From NCBI GenBank assembly GCA_949987705.1, contig OX465281.1, positions 256,838,542 through 256,902,541 on the forward strand: DNA of 64,000 nt. The letters are read 5' to 3'. The DNA comes from Thereva unica (taxonomy: Eukaryota > Arthropoda > Insecta > Diptera > Therevidae). Below, in pieces: positions 23,901 through 34,500 of the stretch. Made by a program: the position numbers and the translations under genes. Position 1 is the first letter of the stretch; every line of letters begins with the position of its first letter. The notes beneath the pieces are model-generated. The model saw only the letters and a program-made list of their open reading frames with translations, had not been told where the DNA came from and did not search any database.

Positions 23901-25368
23901 TCTGCAACGAGCAATACAAGAAGGAAGGAGTCTTCCGGAAATTTATTTATGAAAAATTTATTAAGAATTTGTTTCAATATCTGAGGGAAATAAGCGATGT
24001 CGACATGATACTGCCGATGAGAAGGTTTTTCTTCTTGCATATTCTAAAACAGCCGGAAGATGTCGCTAGACGTGATCCTGACTGGAAGGAGCTGTTGAAA
24101 AAATACAACGAAATCAAGGATGAACTTTGCGATTGTCCCAATCAAGAGAATCCGTACTTTAGTAACGAAGAACTGGAAAGGATATTTAAAAATGCTGCTA
24201 TCACCATACAAGCGGCCTTCAAGAGCTACTATATTCGTTTGTTCATGCAGCCGCACTTCAATACTTCAAACGTTCTTTTCAAGGAGTCTGTGATATCTTG
24301 GTACAACAAGTACTTCATCGAAAGTCCACGAATGATGTACGAAATTCTGTATCGGTTCTTCTTCACTTGCCTTCAGGACTTTGAAGATATTATCCTGGCC
24401 GAAGAATACGGACGGAACAGCTTAATCTTGAATTTCTTTCAGTTCTTCGAAGATTACCGAAACTCCCTAAGAGTTTTAACATTTCCCGCACAAACAAATC
24501 TCTGCTATCAGTGGACATTCCTCAAGATTTGCTACCTCGTACCGCATGCGGATTCGACGAACATGAAATTCATCCTTTACGCATTTGCAGACCTCTACAA
24601 AGAGATTCTATTTTCCCTGAAAGTCTTTCGGGCGGACGATCTAACCGAAGTTCCATGCTCGGATGCGCCATACTTGTGGACGTTGTCAAACGAAGTTGCT
24701 GCAGGCTACAAAATATTCCTCTACATGTATTCATCACAGCCACTGCAGGATTTCAATTGGATGTTCAAAGTGGGCTTTCTACGACATATCGGATTTCCAG
24801 TCCTGCCTAATCCTGAAAAGATGCCAGATCATTTCTTCGTTGAAGATGTCCTTAAGGCGAAAATCTGCAACTGGGAGGATTGGGTAATATGTCCTTTAGA
24901 TGGTCTAATCTACAAGAATGATGCGGGAACTTGCATATGTGAGTGCGAGATTTACGTTGTTGAAAAATCGGCAATAGTATTTGTGTTATTCGAATACTTT
25001 GGTGAAGGCATCGAGTTAACTTTAAAGATCACCAGATATGACCAGGTTCGACCGTTTATGACGCTCTACATGTCGCACCATGATCATTTCTATAAAATCA
25101 TCCCTCAGGGAACTTATAAGATGCAAATTTTTTTCACGCAGGTAAATGTAGTTTATTACAGTATTTCGCATGTGTGTATGTGTGTTACTTATTATATTAT
25201 TGTACACAGGTTGGAGAATTTCAACCAGTTGAGCGGGACGAAGAGATGAGTAGTGAGGAGGAGGATGACGCGTCGAAACTGATTGGCAATTGGTACGTTA
25301 AGATCGGGCATGAACAATGTGTCGATGTTGAGGTTACCGACATGAGAGACGAGAAAATATCAATTTAG
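17990..25368 (+). CDS. Adgb: Androglobin (calpain-like plus IQ-interrupted globin protein)
   Basis: Eight exons (17990-18079, 18152-18596, 19720-19920, 19979-20404, 20462-20619, 20673-20736, 23196-25141, 25210-25368) join with consistent phases into 1162 residues. All introns are GT-AG. The N-terminus has NDFWPVWNENAIN, matching the androglobin opening. Residues about 110-320 are calpain-like: GKYAVRLFHCGDW at 179-191, VVDDRIP at 195-201 and WPMLLTKAILKL at 222-233. No GDCW-type catalytic cysteine motif is visible. An eight-proline run sits at 511-518. Residues about 667-887 are the permuted globin, split by the IQ motif IQAAFKSYYIR (799-809) that would bind calmodulin. The position where vertebrates carry the proximal histidine appears to be Ile712. 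The long vertebrate C-terminal coiled-coil region is absent; the chain ends in an acidic EEEDD tail domain. In mammals the protein acts in cilia and sperm flagella; that role is inferred here. Confidence 0.92.
18597..19719 (+). other. Androglobin intron 2
   Basis: A 1.1-kb intron bounded by GTAAGT and CCTAG. It contains a degraded LINE C-terminus at about 19020-19350 and otherwise AT-rich non-coding sequence. Confidence 0.75.
19020..19350 (+). pseudogene. LINE C-terminal fragment (zinc-knuckle region)
   Basis: One frame reads TCRLCLEENEFALHIPCECS, the CxxC...H...C knuckle that ends the pol of R1/jockey/I-type LINEs. Stops and frameshifts surround it. It sits in the sense orientation within androglobin intron 2. 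Confidence 0.6.
21485..21740 (-). pseudogene. LINE reverse-transcriptase C-terminal fragment
   Basis: The minus frame reads LHLNEDEKFLGLVLDRKLTW and then a TIGVNWGLKSRIVHW-type block, the conserved stretch just after the RT domain of jockey/R1-like LINEs. The rest of the element is missing or unrecognisable. Confidence 0.68.
22479..22590. repeat. ~41-bp tandem repeat built on AAAGCTTT
   Basis: About 2.7 units of roughly 41 bp repeat, each containing AAAAGCTC, CACTTTTAAAAT and AAGCTTTAAAGCTTTT. The unit is internally palindromic. Related AAGCTTT words continue to about 22680, where the adjacent MITE begins. Confidence 0.65.
22681..22867. mobile_element. 187-bp MITE with 40-bp TIRs
   Basis: The left arm (22681-22720, starting GGTGCAATAATACAAGGTAG) and the right arm (22828-22867) are reverse complements over 40 bp with two mismatches. 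The ~107-bp interior has two direct GACGTCACTCAGATCT copies 40 bp apart; the first is part of TGACGTCA, a CRE-type palindrome. Only AT/AT flanks the ends, so a long target duplication is not evident. Confidence 0.82.
22925..23085 (-). pseudogene. Gypsy-type RNase H fragment
   Basis: The minus frame reads AFESIKASLVVYPDLTELF followed by LTTDASSEATGSVLSQ. This is the RT-to-RNase H junction typical of Ty3/Gypsy pol. Nothing else of the element is recognisable, and it ends about 110 bp before androglobin exon 7. Confidence 0.72.
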
Positions 25369-25442
25369 TTATTTAGGCTAGTTAGCTGAACAATTATTGT
25401 TGTATATTGTCTTATTGCCAATGTATTGCAAAATGTTCATCT

Positions 25443-25448
25443 AATAAA
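25443..25448 (+). promoter_or_regulatory. Polyadenylation signal of androglobin
   Basis: AATAAA lies 75 bp after the androglobin stop codon and is the first such hexamer downstream. Confidence 0.65.
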
Positions 25449-26900
25449 ACGCTAATAAGAAAGTTAGTTGGAAAACTTACACAGCGACATCTGTGGATGA
25501 ACTGTCGAACCAAAGTTATAAGTGTGTTGAACTGTTTCGTCTCGGTATAGGTAAGAAAAGACCAGATGGAAGTCGCATTGAATTTATCATCAGATTTAGA
25601 TCTAGCGTAAATTAGCACCCAGTTGATGACGCCAGACCGAAGAATTGCCTTTACTGTTTGGGCGCTCTGGACTTAACCGCCATGGAAACAGGGTTGGTGT
25701 TTTTAGTCAGTGCTGATCCTCAGTGGTGTCTCCTATTTTGGGCATGACATATCCCTCTCGAGCTAAGCTTACCACTAGACATTGCACCATGACGTGAACC
25801 ATGACGGACGTAGTAAAAAGAGTGACACCGAAGTTTAGACCCTCACATAAAAATGCTGACGGTTACAGCTACACTGATATACATTTATATCTGTCCTGTT
25901 ATGTTCTGTGTTGGTCCTAAAATGAAACGAAGATAAATTGGATGACAATGTATAACATTCATGTCTTATCTTGTATGTGTCGTCTACCTACGGACAACGA
26001 TGCTGCTGATCCATCTTTCTTTCAGGTGCTACCCAATTAGATGTCGTCAGAGGTGCCCGAGACGGAATGAATCTTTGGCAACGACCGGTGACCCCTAGAC
26101 AGAGAAGAATGTCGAAGTCCATGGCAGAATAGATGAAATATGAGAAATCGTCAACTAAACTAAACTAAGCCAAAACTCACTTGGTTGCACCCGTTTTTCT
26201 ATTCCTATATCAAATGTGAATGCGGACGCAAGGTTTCTCAGCGATCCTAACCTCTAGAAATTTCAAAACCGAATCGCTGGGATTTCTACAAACGTGGTCG
26301 GAGGCTGTCAAACCCATAAATATAGTAAGCCCGGCCTTGAGAATTTTCCCGGGGTTGAAAAAAGAGGGTCCCAGTGTGCCCTTTGAGAAAAAAAAATTAA
26401 TATTGTGAATATTATTTTTTCATCGTGAACTGCAAGTCCCTAAAATAATGGGCAATTCCTAATATAATCCGAGCACCTAATCAGTAGATCAAGTTGGTAA
26501 CGTTAATTTAGACTTAGCTTGAACTTTGGAGAAGAGTTTATAAAATAAGAGTGAAGAAATTGTGGTTGAACCTGAACAACCACGTGGCGTACGTAAATTG
26601 GCACGTAGCAGTCCTTTCTATAAAACACAAACACTTACGGTTCATTGGCACAAGCGCCTTTAATATGCCGCAAACCTTTAGGAACTAATGCATCGTAACA
26701 GTATTGAAGATAGCTTAAGCAAAAATATTGACGAAGATACTCGAATTCAGCCGAGCCATAAACAAAAATTCCATTCAAAAAGTACCTACCCCTTTTCTTA
26801 CCTTGTGACGCAGATAACCACTTATATATAACTGATTTTAGCTGGCATATCTACGTGTTCCGGTCCGAGGTTGCTGCTGCGCTGTGAAATACTGAATATG
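25449..26900. other. No gene recognised
   Basis: This is AT-rich non-coding sequence. Positions 25751-25840 belong to a dispersed repeat (listed separately). Short frames have no domain. Confidence 0.35.
25751..25840. repeat. Dispersed GAGCTAAGCTTAC repeat, copy 1
   Basis: The order GAGCTAAGCTTACCACTAG, ATTGCA, ATGACGT, ATGACGGAC, GAGTGACA recurs, with substitutions, at about 33441-33525 and 36730-36815 and in part at 37322-37355, all in the same orientation. The family is unknown; no coding sense was found. Confidence 0.5.
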
Positions 26901-27098
26901 GCTTTCTTCCTAGCAAAAATGCGAACCTAATCAAAATTTTCCCTTCAAAAAAAGCTTTCATTCTAGCGAGGACATGAACATAAACAAATTTTCCCTGTAA
27001 AAACGTTCACCCTAGCGAAAACGCGAACCTTATCGAAATGTCCCCTGAAAAAAAGCTTTCACCCTATCACAGGCACGAACCTTATTTTTAAAAACTCA
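26901..27098. repeat. ~51-bp tandem repeat, four units
   Basis: Units start near 26901, 26954, 27005 and 27054. Each contains a GCTTTC..CCTAGC word, a CGAACCTTATC-like word and TTTCCCCTGAAAAAAA. Divergence between units is moderate. It is followed at once by a CA/TA microsatellite. Confidence 0.7.
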
Positions 27099-27121
27099 TG
27101 TTGTCCGGCTGAATGACCTAT

Positions 27122-27188
<67 letters not shown>
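27122..27188. repeat. (CA)n(TA)n microsatellite
   Basis: A run of CA dinucleotides passes directly into about 26 TA dinucleotides. The two short frames that cover it are artefacts of the repeat. Confidence 0.95.
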
Positions 27189-27190
<2 letters not shown>

Positions 27191-27524
27191 CTGATACAAG
27201 CATACATAAGAAGTGGCTTAGAACTGGCCTTTTCATACTATTCGCTACCAAGCTGGGTATCCCGTACCATGTCTGCTGCCATAGCTGCGGGGGAACGAAC
27301 GAGAAGGAAATACTCGTTTGCTTCTGCGTAAACTCCCAGCTGGAGGTGAAATCACTGATAAGCTTCATAAGCTCCACAAGAACAGAACTTTAGGTACACC
27401 AGGTTGTAGCATCAAAAGAAGCATCGGATCGGTCACACTACTACGTCAATTGCCAAAGTTCAATCCGATTTCCTGACTTGGCCCCTATGAAATGACAATT
27501 GACAGTTCGAGTTGATCAATGCAT

Positions 27525-27666
27525 TTACTATGATTACATGCATACTTGAAGTCGGCTTCAAGTAGACTTGAAAATCATGTAACCTCAGATCGACTTCAAA
27601 TCAAGAGCATTTAACTGTCAGTTCAAGTTCAAGTCAAGTCCTCAGTCCGGCATGTAATCATAGTAA
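27525..27666. mobile_element. Small inverted-repeat element (142 bp)
   Basis: TTACTATGATTACATGC at 27525-27541 is exactly inverted at 27650-27666. The interior is full of ACTTGAA/TTCAAGT and AGTCGA words in both orientations, so the unit could fold into a long hairpin. No target duplication was confirmed. Confidence 0.6.
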
Positions 27667-28281
27667 TTGACTTGTTTCTCGTGTACCATGTGGCTAAGAA
27701 ACGTGCTCTTAAGTTAAGCAACTTTTAACTTTATGCAAATTATTTTGGTAGTGAGGAAATCAAGAACTAATCAAACAAACGGTTTTAACGGTTTCAACGT
27801 ATTTCACGATCTACGTCTAACTTCACACTGTGAATTTGTGGCCTTCTATATGGCACTACCTTTTTTAAGGGAATTCTATAGCTGTCTCGCTTCCTCTAAT
27901 TACAAAAACTAATGTTTTCCTAAAAAAGATGACGCGACGCTTCCTCTCTCGGCGAATTGGCATTCCCCTTCTAATTTACCGGTACGTGACATCTGTCAAA
28001 AAACTTCACGGCGAAGTCAATTTTCAACAACAAATTGTGTTGGTAGCTTGCGTTGTGTGCGAAAAAATTGAGATTTTACTAAAATTAGCAGCGACGGGTT
28101 TCTAAATTCGCAAGAAAAAATTCAATTAATCGTTCTCAGCAATGGTAGCGGTGGTGTTTTGACAAAATAAGGCAGCAGCATTCACAATTACCGCAGAAAG
28201 TAGCTGGTGGGACACGCTGAATCATCGGTGCAACCACCAAAACGAGAGAAAGTGCAGTCGCAACGGGTTTAGGCTTTTTTC

Positions 28282-28450
28282 GTAAGTTCAATTTCAAATT
28301 TCGAAGCCCAGTCATAGTTTTGCGAGCAATGTGCGCTTCCTCCCGCTTTTCCCTTGAAAATTCTTGTCCGCTGATTTTGGCTCCCAACGAACTAAAAATA
28401 GGCGACGCGTGTTGAACTAATTTTAGTTGAATTTTTTTCTGTTCTTTCAG
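28282..28450 (+). other. Probable 5'UTR intron of lunapark
   Basis: A GTAAGTTC donor at 28282 and a TTCTTTCAG acceptor at 28450 bracket 169 bp. The acceptor lies nine bases before the lunapark start codon. Inferred from splice consensus only. Confidence 0.5.
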
Positions 28451-28458
28451 ACAGTATA

Positions 28459-31400
28459 ATGGGAGCTGTTTTGGCAAAATTCCGGGTAAGTTATGCTAAC
28501 AGAGCGGCCGCAGGGCCCCAGTGCTAAAAGTCGATCGGGAAATTCAAATTTATCGCCTCATTTGAAAGTAAAAACAGGTTTACGTCACCGCCAACTCCTC
28601 AGCAATGCTGCTTCCAGTTGTGCATATTACTAAGCGCTAAATTCACTCGCTACTTTGCATGTGGATTTGCGCGAACACTGCCGGGTTGTGACGGTGTGGC
28701 CTGTGATGATAATATCTATTTCTGTCCACTGGGTCCTTGACCTTGTAGCCTCAATTAATGTCCATATTTTCATGGCGCACAATATTTTATGTCATTGCAG
28801 AGGGAGAAGACCACCTACCAAATTCTCGAGAAACTCGAGCAGGAGATCAAAGATATCGAAGAATATTCAGTTAATACCCAAGCGGCGCAAAGACGGTACG
28901 TTGGCAACTTCCTGCTCATATCGATTGGGCTGTACGTTCTCGGATTTATTATATTTTATTTCGTTTTCTTCCCACCAACATGGAGCGAGCGGATTACGTT
29001 CTTTATACCGCTTCTCATTTTTCCCATTGTGTAAGTATCGCATTGTCTACATACCACCTTCACGGGAACTGACACTGTTTTCCTGTTTAGTATCTTTTTC
29101 TTAAAAAAGGTAGTCACTTGGTACTTTCAAAGGAAGATAAACAAAAATTCCAAAAAGCTAAATGCTCTGCGAGCTGAAAAGAAGAAGGTCATTGAGCAAG
29201 TCATGGACAAAGAGACTTATAAGGTAAGGACTTTACTGCAGTAACGATATCCAATACTTAACCAGAAACGCTTAACAGGTTGCTGTTGAAATTCTCAATA
29301 GATTCGACAAAACAAATGGACTGAAACCAACTGGAGGTAAGTTCCTCTTGTTTACTTTTATGCCAGATAAACATGGCTACGTCATGCTCGAGTGTTTTAC
29401 TTTAATGGAATATGGGTTTATTCATTTGTTTATAATTTTGTAAGAAAAAACATCTTTAGAGTCTGGAACGTTTAGATAAAAGATTCTAATAGGTTCTTAC
29501 AAATATAATCGTATTTTATTGGCTATTTTAATGAGCTCTTAATAGAGATGACGCAAATGAAAGTGATGTGAATTAACCCACTTCGCGGTAACGATATTGA
29601 TACTGGTACTGCTAATGAAACTGGGCTGCCGCCAATATAAAAGAAGCTATGACGAACCCTAAAAACAATAAAACCCCAGAAAATGACAACAAGTAACTGA
29701 GATGTGTAAATATGGAGGCCTCGAATCAAGGAATGGATTACATAAGCTTGTAGAACGAAAGTGTGATATGTCCCCTGCACAAAAAAGGAGATTAACTCGT
29801 ATATGAGAACTATCGAGGTATAATCCTCCTCAACTCAGCGTATAAAATACAACCCACTATTTAGAAAAAAAATATCGACCGCAAAAGGCACAATAGGTAG
29901 CCATGAATGTGGCTTTCGACCAGTTAAGTCGACTGCAAACCACTCTTCCACACTAAGAAGAGTTAGGGAAAAAATCATCGGAATTCGAGGTATTCACGTA
30001 CAATTTATAGACTTTAAGCAAGCATATGACAACGTGAAGGATGAGAAGCTATTTAAAGCAATGGAGTGCTTCCGGATTCCATAACACTTGATGACCTGGC
30101 TTATGATAAAATGACCCAGATGACCTGGCTTATCATAAAATATATAAAAGCACATCTTCAGATTTTAACCGTCTTTGGATTAAAATCATCTTCCCTCATA
30201 TTCTTTTGTTTCTTATACAGAATCTCTAACATAAGTAACGACGCCTCCACTTCATCGTTTGATACTACATATTTCCCTACAAATCTCTGGATTTTTTTCG
30301 TCCAATCCTGAGTGTGAAATCATCGTTGCGGGTGATTTCAATGTTCACAACGTAATCTGGCTGGAACCAGTGTTTCAGCAAGGACGTCGAGCTCTTTGCA
30401 GACACCAATAATTTGCATCAAAATGTGGATCATCCTACGAGAATCCCTGATGGTGCTGATCAAGGAACCTATCTCCTTGATCTTTTTCTTACCTCTCATC
30501 CAGCGCGGTACTCCGTCGAAGTTGATTCATCTCTCGGCATTTAGCACCACTGCTTAATTAGCGCTAGCTTCCAATTCAAATTCCCCACCCCTCCCAAACC
30601 ATGGTATGCAATCTTCTTTTACAGATATGAATGTATTCGTAATCGACCTTTCCAAAGCCGTCCCCAACTAAGTAGTCATCACGGCCAGTGCTGCTTGACC
30701 TCCGCAATTGAACGAAAAAATGTCTACTGAATATGCTTAATGGCATCCTTTATTTAAGCAAACTGGAGCTCTTTTAACGCACAGAGATTTGTATGTATTT
30801 CTCTTTGTCTGGTTCCACGTTCGTGATAGAAAAGCATACCGATTTCTGTGCTATAAAAGCTTTCATTAAGAAGAGTTCAGGGTTGCTTAAGACCCTTAAA
30901 TGAGGCAGAAAAATACATATAATGTGTAAAGCTTTTATATAAAAAATTTTCACGCCTGAGAAAAACTTGTTGTTAGCTTGAATTTCGACTCCTATGCAAA
31001 TTGTATTCCGTACTCGATTCTACCTTATAAGTACTGATAAGAGTAAAAATTCTCAGTCAAATGTATCGAGTACTGATATCGAAAGCCAAATACTCATATG
31101 AGTAAAGAATCGCATACCGATTCCGTATCCCTACTTGGCACATGATGATAGGCTCCTCCAACTGGAGCCAGCTATTGAGAGAAAGTACATAGAGATGTAT
31201 CTCTTTAGCATCCACAAAGGCGTCTGTACATTCTCTACAGGTGTGCCTGCGAGAGTTGTTCCTAGTTTGGCCACTTCTTCTACATCCTCGTTGCCATCGA
31301 TGTTCCTAAGACCCTGTACCTGTCGGCCAGGGAATAGAGATCCTTCTGGTAATTGTCGACTAGTTAGAAGTTATATGGGCCGAGCCTTATGCCTTTATGG

Positions 31401-32909
31401 TCGCTTGACTATCTGATAACAGAATTACCCTGGCTCCCGGTCTTGGAGTTAACCGCATTGCTAGGCAGCCATGAAAATGTGCCAAAAATTCTAATTGGAA
31501 AACGCTGGCGAAATCAGGCAGGCGGAAACTTCTTTGCAAATTTGTTAATGGAGAGAACACTCCAACCCCTGCACCCGACTCCGATTTGGATCCGTTTGGA
31601 TACAAGACAACGTCATGATCCTTGTCAAGTTCACGCAGCCAGAGGGGGGTGCATGCCGGCTGCTGCCTGATGTATAAATCGGGTGCTAACAGATCAAGAA
31701 TTACGGTGAATGCTACTGTCGGAGTTATGCACACGGCGTCCACTTTGAAGAGAATTCCAAATGAAGAGTTCTTCACAATGGAAAGTTATCCGAGAGCTTT
31801 GAGGTGAGAGTTCAGGGGTGCGACAAGGATGCCTACTTACGCCACTACTATTTATTGTAGTAATAGACGACATTCTTTTTGCGATATGCCTCGAGCGTAC
31901 TGCTTTTTGTCATAAATAATCCAAGTATATCGCAATCCCGCATTATCACCTAGATTAGGACCAAGTAGATTAATGCAACTCGGTTTACATTAATTCTGTC
32001 AAATCTTGATCAAAATCATGAAAATCGTTGTTAGCATAATACGTTTGAGTTTTAATTGCTTTTATCATTCTTTTAAAATAAAGCACATTTTCCAGCCATT
32101 ACACCACGTGTAGCGCCATCATCAGTGGTTCCCATCCAGAAAGGAAAAGAGTTAGCACTACCTTCATCTCAACCAAACCAATTAATAACACCACGACTAT
32201 CAATGCCCAGTAGTTTACAAACTCTAGATCGACCATTAACATCGCCGCTTAGTTCGCTTGGCCAAATGCCGAACGCTCCTAGGACTCTTGTGCCGAGGAG
32301 CCTTAATCAAAGCTTACAAGTACATAGGAAAAGAACACCATATCCGATAATCAATGAACAGGAGAAGGGCGTAATGGAGAAGCTAGTTGATTTTCTAATA
32401 GGTGATGGAGCACAGAACAGATTTGCAATGATATGTAAAGAATGTTTTGCGCATAACGGTAATGGTTTAAATGCATATCAAAATCTAACTTCATAATTAG
32501 GAAAATCTTCACAGGAATGGCACTTCAAGAGGAGTATGAATACGCTGCGTTCCGGTGTGCATTTTGTAATACAATGAATCCTGCCAAAAAGTGTCGACCT
32601 ATTGGGCCAAAATTATATACTGGCACACCCCAGACAACAATAACCGAAATTGGTATTAGGAAAAGTTCTAGCTCTAGTTCAACGTCATCGGGTGAAAAGT
32701 ATTCAGGTAATTGATATTAAGTTACTTTATGAGACGCAAGATTTTACAATATAACTTTATTTTACTAAGGCTCTGAAGATGATGAGGATGAAAAAAACAT
32801 AACACCTACAAAGCCCGACGAACCGTCGCAAACCACGGCTGAACCGACAGAAGTAGAAGAAGACTCATCCAAACTCGAAAAAACAACAGAAGAAAAGAAG
32901 AACGACTGA
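28459..32909 (+). CDS. Lnp: Lunapark, ER three-way-junction protein
   Basis: Seven coding exons (28459-28485, 28801-29030, 29091-29223, 29279-29336, 32096-32458, 32515-32706, 32770-32909) join in phase to 380 residues. The start MGAVLAKF resembles the conserved, myristoylation-prone MGG/MGA opening of the family. A coiled-coil segment (about 14-40) precedes two membrane segments (about 46-67 and 74-94) that would form a hairpin in the ER membrane. After them come a basic coiled coil (QRKINKNSKKLNALR) and the conserved VMDKETYK motif. A proline/serine-rich linker then leads to the C4 zinc finger, with CKEC at 263-266 and CAFC at 285-288. The tail is acidic. Lunapark stabilises tubular ER junctions with atlastin and reticulons; this is family knowledge. 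Length is close to other insect and vertebrate members. The fourth intron is 2.76 kb and holds LINE debris. Confidence 0.95.
29810..30065 (+). pseudogene. LINE reverse-transcriptase fragment
   Basis: Plus-strand pieces read NYRGIILLNSAYK and then, after frame changes, HECGFRPVKST and VQFIDFKQAYDNVKDEKLF, which are RT blocks 2 to A. Internal stops show it is dead. Confidence 0.7.
30290..30600 (+). pseudogene. LINE endonuclease fragment
   Basis: SNPECEIIVAGDFNVHNVIWL-type sequence (GDFN active-site block) is followed, after a frameshift, by FADTNNLHQNVDHPTRIP and LLDLFLTSHPARY. This is the APE endonuclease C-terminal half of a jockey/LOA-like element. It lies downstream of the RT fragment, the reverse of the normal order, so the two are separate insertions or rearranged. 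Confidence 0.65.
30621..30760. repeat. Dispersed repeat, copy 2 (first copy at 17033-17180)
   Basis: It shares TACAGATATGAATG, ATTCGTAATCGACC and AATGGCATCCTTTAT in the same order with 17033-17180. Confidence 0.5.
31387..31776 (-). pseudogene. LINE RNase H fragment
   Basis: The minus frame reads VLYPNGSKSESGAGVGVFS, then FQLEFLAHFHGCLAM and ILLSDSQATIKA, the RNase H core found after RT in jockey/R1/I-type LINEs. It lies antisense within lunapark intron 4. A related piece (FQAELLAIFYACLAM) occurs at 60545-60690. Confidence 0.72.
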
Positions 32910-33285
32910 AATTATATAGAGCTCGCCCATTTTTTGTAAATATAACCTCTCTAAAGCAATTGAAACATAAAAAATCTAATAATGTAGTTAGTCAAAATCT
33001 TTACACAAAAAAAAAACACTAGAAGCAACTCGATGCCTGTATGTTTTCACATAACTTCCACAAAATTCTCTGTCAATTGTGAATTCTCGTTTGTTAAATT
33101 GTTTTTTCTTTTCATTAATTATTAATATTGCAATTGTTGAAAATATGCAAATTTATTGTTGGCGAAAGACGGACATATTTCTGTGTTTACATTTTAATAG
33201 AAACTAATTTAGACTGTCCAATGATTTAGAACGTAATTTAGCGAAAAGCGAATATTGTTATTTAAGAACAAACCAGATTATTTAT

Positions 33286-33291
33286 AATAAA
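33286..33291 (+). promoter_or_regulatory. Polyadenylation signal of lunapark
   Basis: AATAAA about 380 bp after the lunapark stop codon, within a very AT-rich 3' flank. It is the best-placed hexamer for a 3' UTR of ordinary length. Confidence 0.55.
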
Positions 33292-33440
33292 ATACTTAAA
33301 AATCATGTGCATTTTTATAATCTTCCTTTAATCCTCTCAGCCCGCGTAGAAAATAATCTCTTACAACATCCAAGAGTTAAAACCCGAGGCTCACTACCTC
33401 CTTCTCATACATCCATCAGACTACCCTAATCTATCATGTC

Positions 33441-33525
33441 CTTTTTGTATCTTCAGATCAAACTTACTGCTAGACATGACATCCTGACGAACGACATGAC
33501 GGACTTGTGCTACAAGAGATCAAAT
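33441..33525. repeat. Dispersed GAGCTAAGCTTAC repeat, copy 2
   Basis: It contains AAACTTACTGCTAGACAT, GAACGACATGACGGACTTG and a trailing ACAAGAG, aligning with the copies at 25751 and 36730. Confidence 0.45.
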
Positions 33526-33639
33526 CTTGAAGGGTACCGCGGTCATTTAATTGGCCTATGGTACGTCACTCCTTTAGCTCATATTTGTCGACCAGACCGC
33601 TTGAACAAGCTCAGCAGTCTGCCTAGTGGCTAGTCGCTT

Positions 33640-34500
33640 AGACCTGAATCTTCGAGCATGGACTTCTCGAAAAAATAAACCCTGCTCCTCGCTATTGCGA
33701 GGTACTCACAGTGAACGTGGAGGGTAGAATCATCCTCCTGCAGGTGGGATGCTCCACTCTCGCTATCCACCATAAGTGGTAATTTAGGCCGTAGTGTCCG
33801 GTAATCAAGCCAACAAGTGTCCTAACATCATTTCTACTGCGTCCTTACAATTCCTGGGCTGTCTTAGGGGACGGCACAGGGAGGAACCGCTTAGAGTTGG
33901 CCAGTACAGGCGCGGACCTTCAGCGTTCAGTATGTTTCATCAAAGTTCCATCGGCCAGAGCCCTTTGCAGCAAGTTGGTGGGTGCCACAATAGCTGGCTC
34001 TGGGCTGGACCAATGAATAGAGCCCTGTCGCGCTTTCGATGCCTTTTAAGCACCGGTGACCCGGGACCCAGACAAGGGTAATTTGATTGAGAGCGCCCAG
34101 CGCACCAAGAACACGTTGGCAGTCCCAAACTAATTTCTACTGGGTCCTACAGGATTTTATCGCCCTAGTTGCTTGGCTGTCAAATAAGATAAAGATCCGT
34201 TTGTTATGGTAGGCCCTTCTTAAGTTCGCATGAATGCATGCAAATATAGCGTACACCTCTGCTTAAAAGACAGTTGCTAGGGTAGCAAGGCTTATCGCCC
34301 TGCTGAATCTGGGGCTTTCATTCCAGATTCCGGTGCCCACATCTGTCTCTGTTTTGGAGCCATCCGTGTATCACATTAGTGCACACCGCAATACCTTAGG
34401 AAAAGTCCAGGGTTAGCGTATCTTGTAGGCACACAAGGTTGCTCAACTTATTAGCTTTTAAAGGGCATGCAGTCCGATAGTAACTCTGCTTCCGGAATCT
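33640..34500 (-). pseudogene. LINE RNase H to C-terminus, heavily mutated
   Basis: Minus-strand pieces in shifting frames give VHGWLQNRDRCG, CMHSCELKKGLP and SLGLPTCSWCAGRSQ. These correspond to the RNase H and tail of an R1/I-type LINE. Many stops interrupt it. Confidence 0.5.

Larger units (their letters stand above)
29337..32095 (+). other. Lunapark intron 4 with LINE debris
   Basis: This intron starts GTAAGT and ends TTTTCCAG. It contains an RT fragment, an endonuclease fragment and an opposite-strand RNase H fragment, plus the second copy of the 17033 repeat. The pieces are in different orientations, so several insertions or rearrangements are needed. Confidence 0.75.

Noticed and set aside
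23327..25207. Minus-strand and alternate-frame ORFs over androglobin exon 7
   Set aside because: They are shadows of the long, domain-bearing plus-strand exon.
27096..27377. Two ORFs with runs of Tyr-Ile
   Set aside because: They are translations of the TA microsatellite.
28136..28477. 113-codon minus frame upstream of lunapark
   Set aside because: No domain is recognised, it overlaps the lunapark 5' UTR and first exon, and no supporting splice signals or start context were seen.
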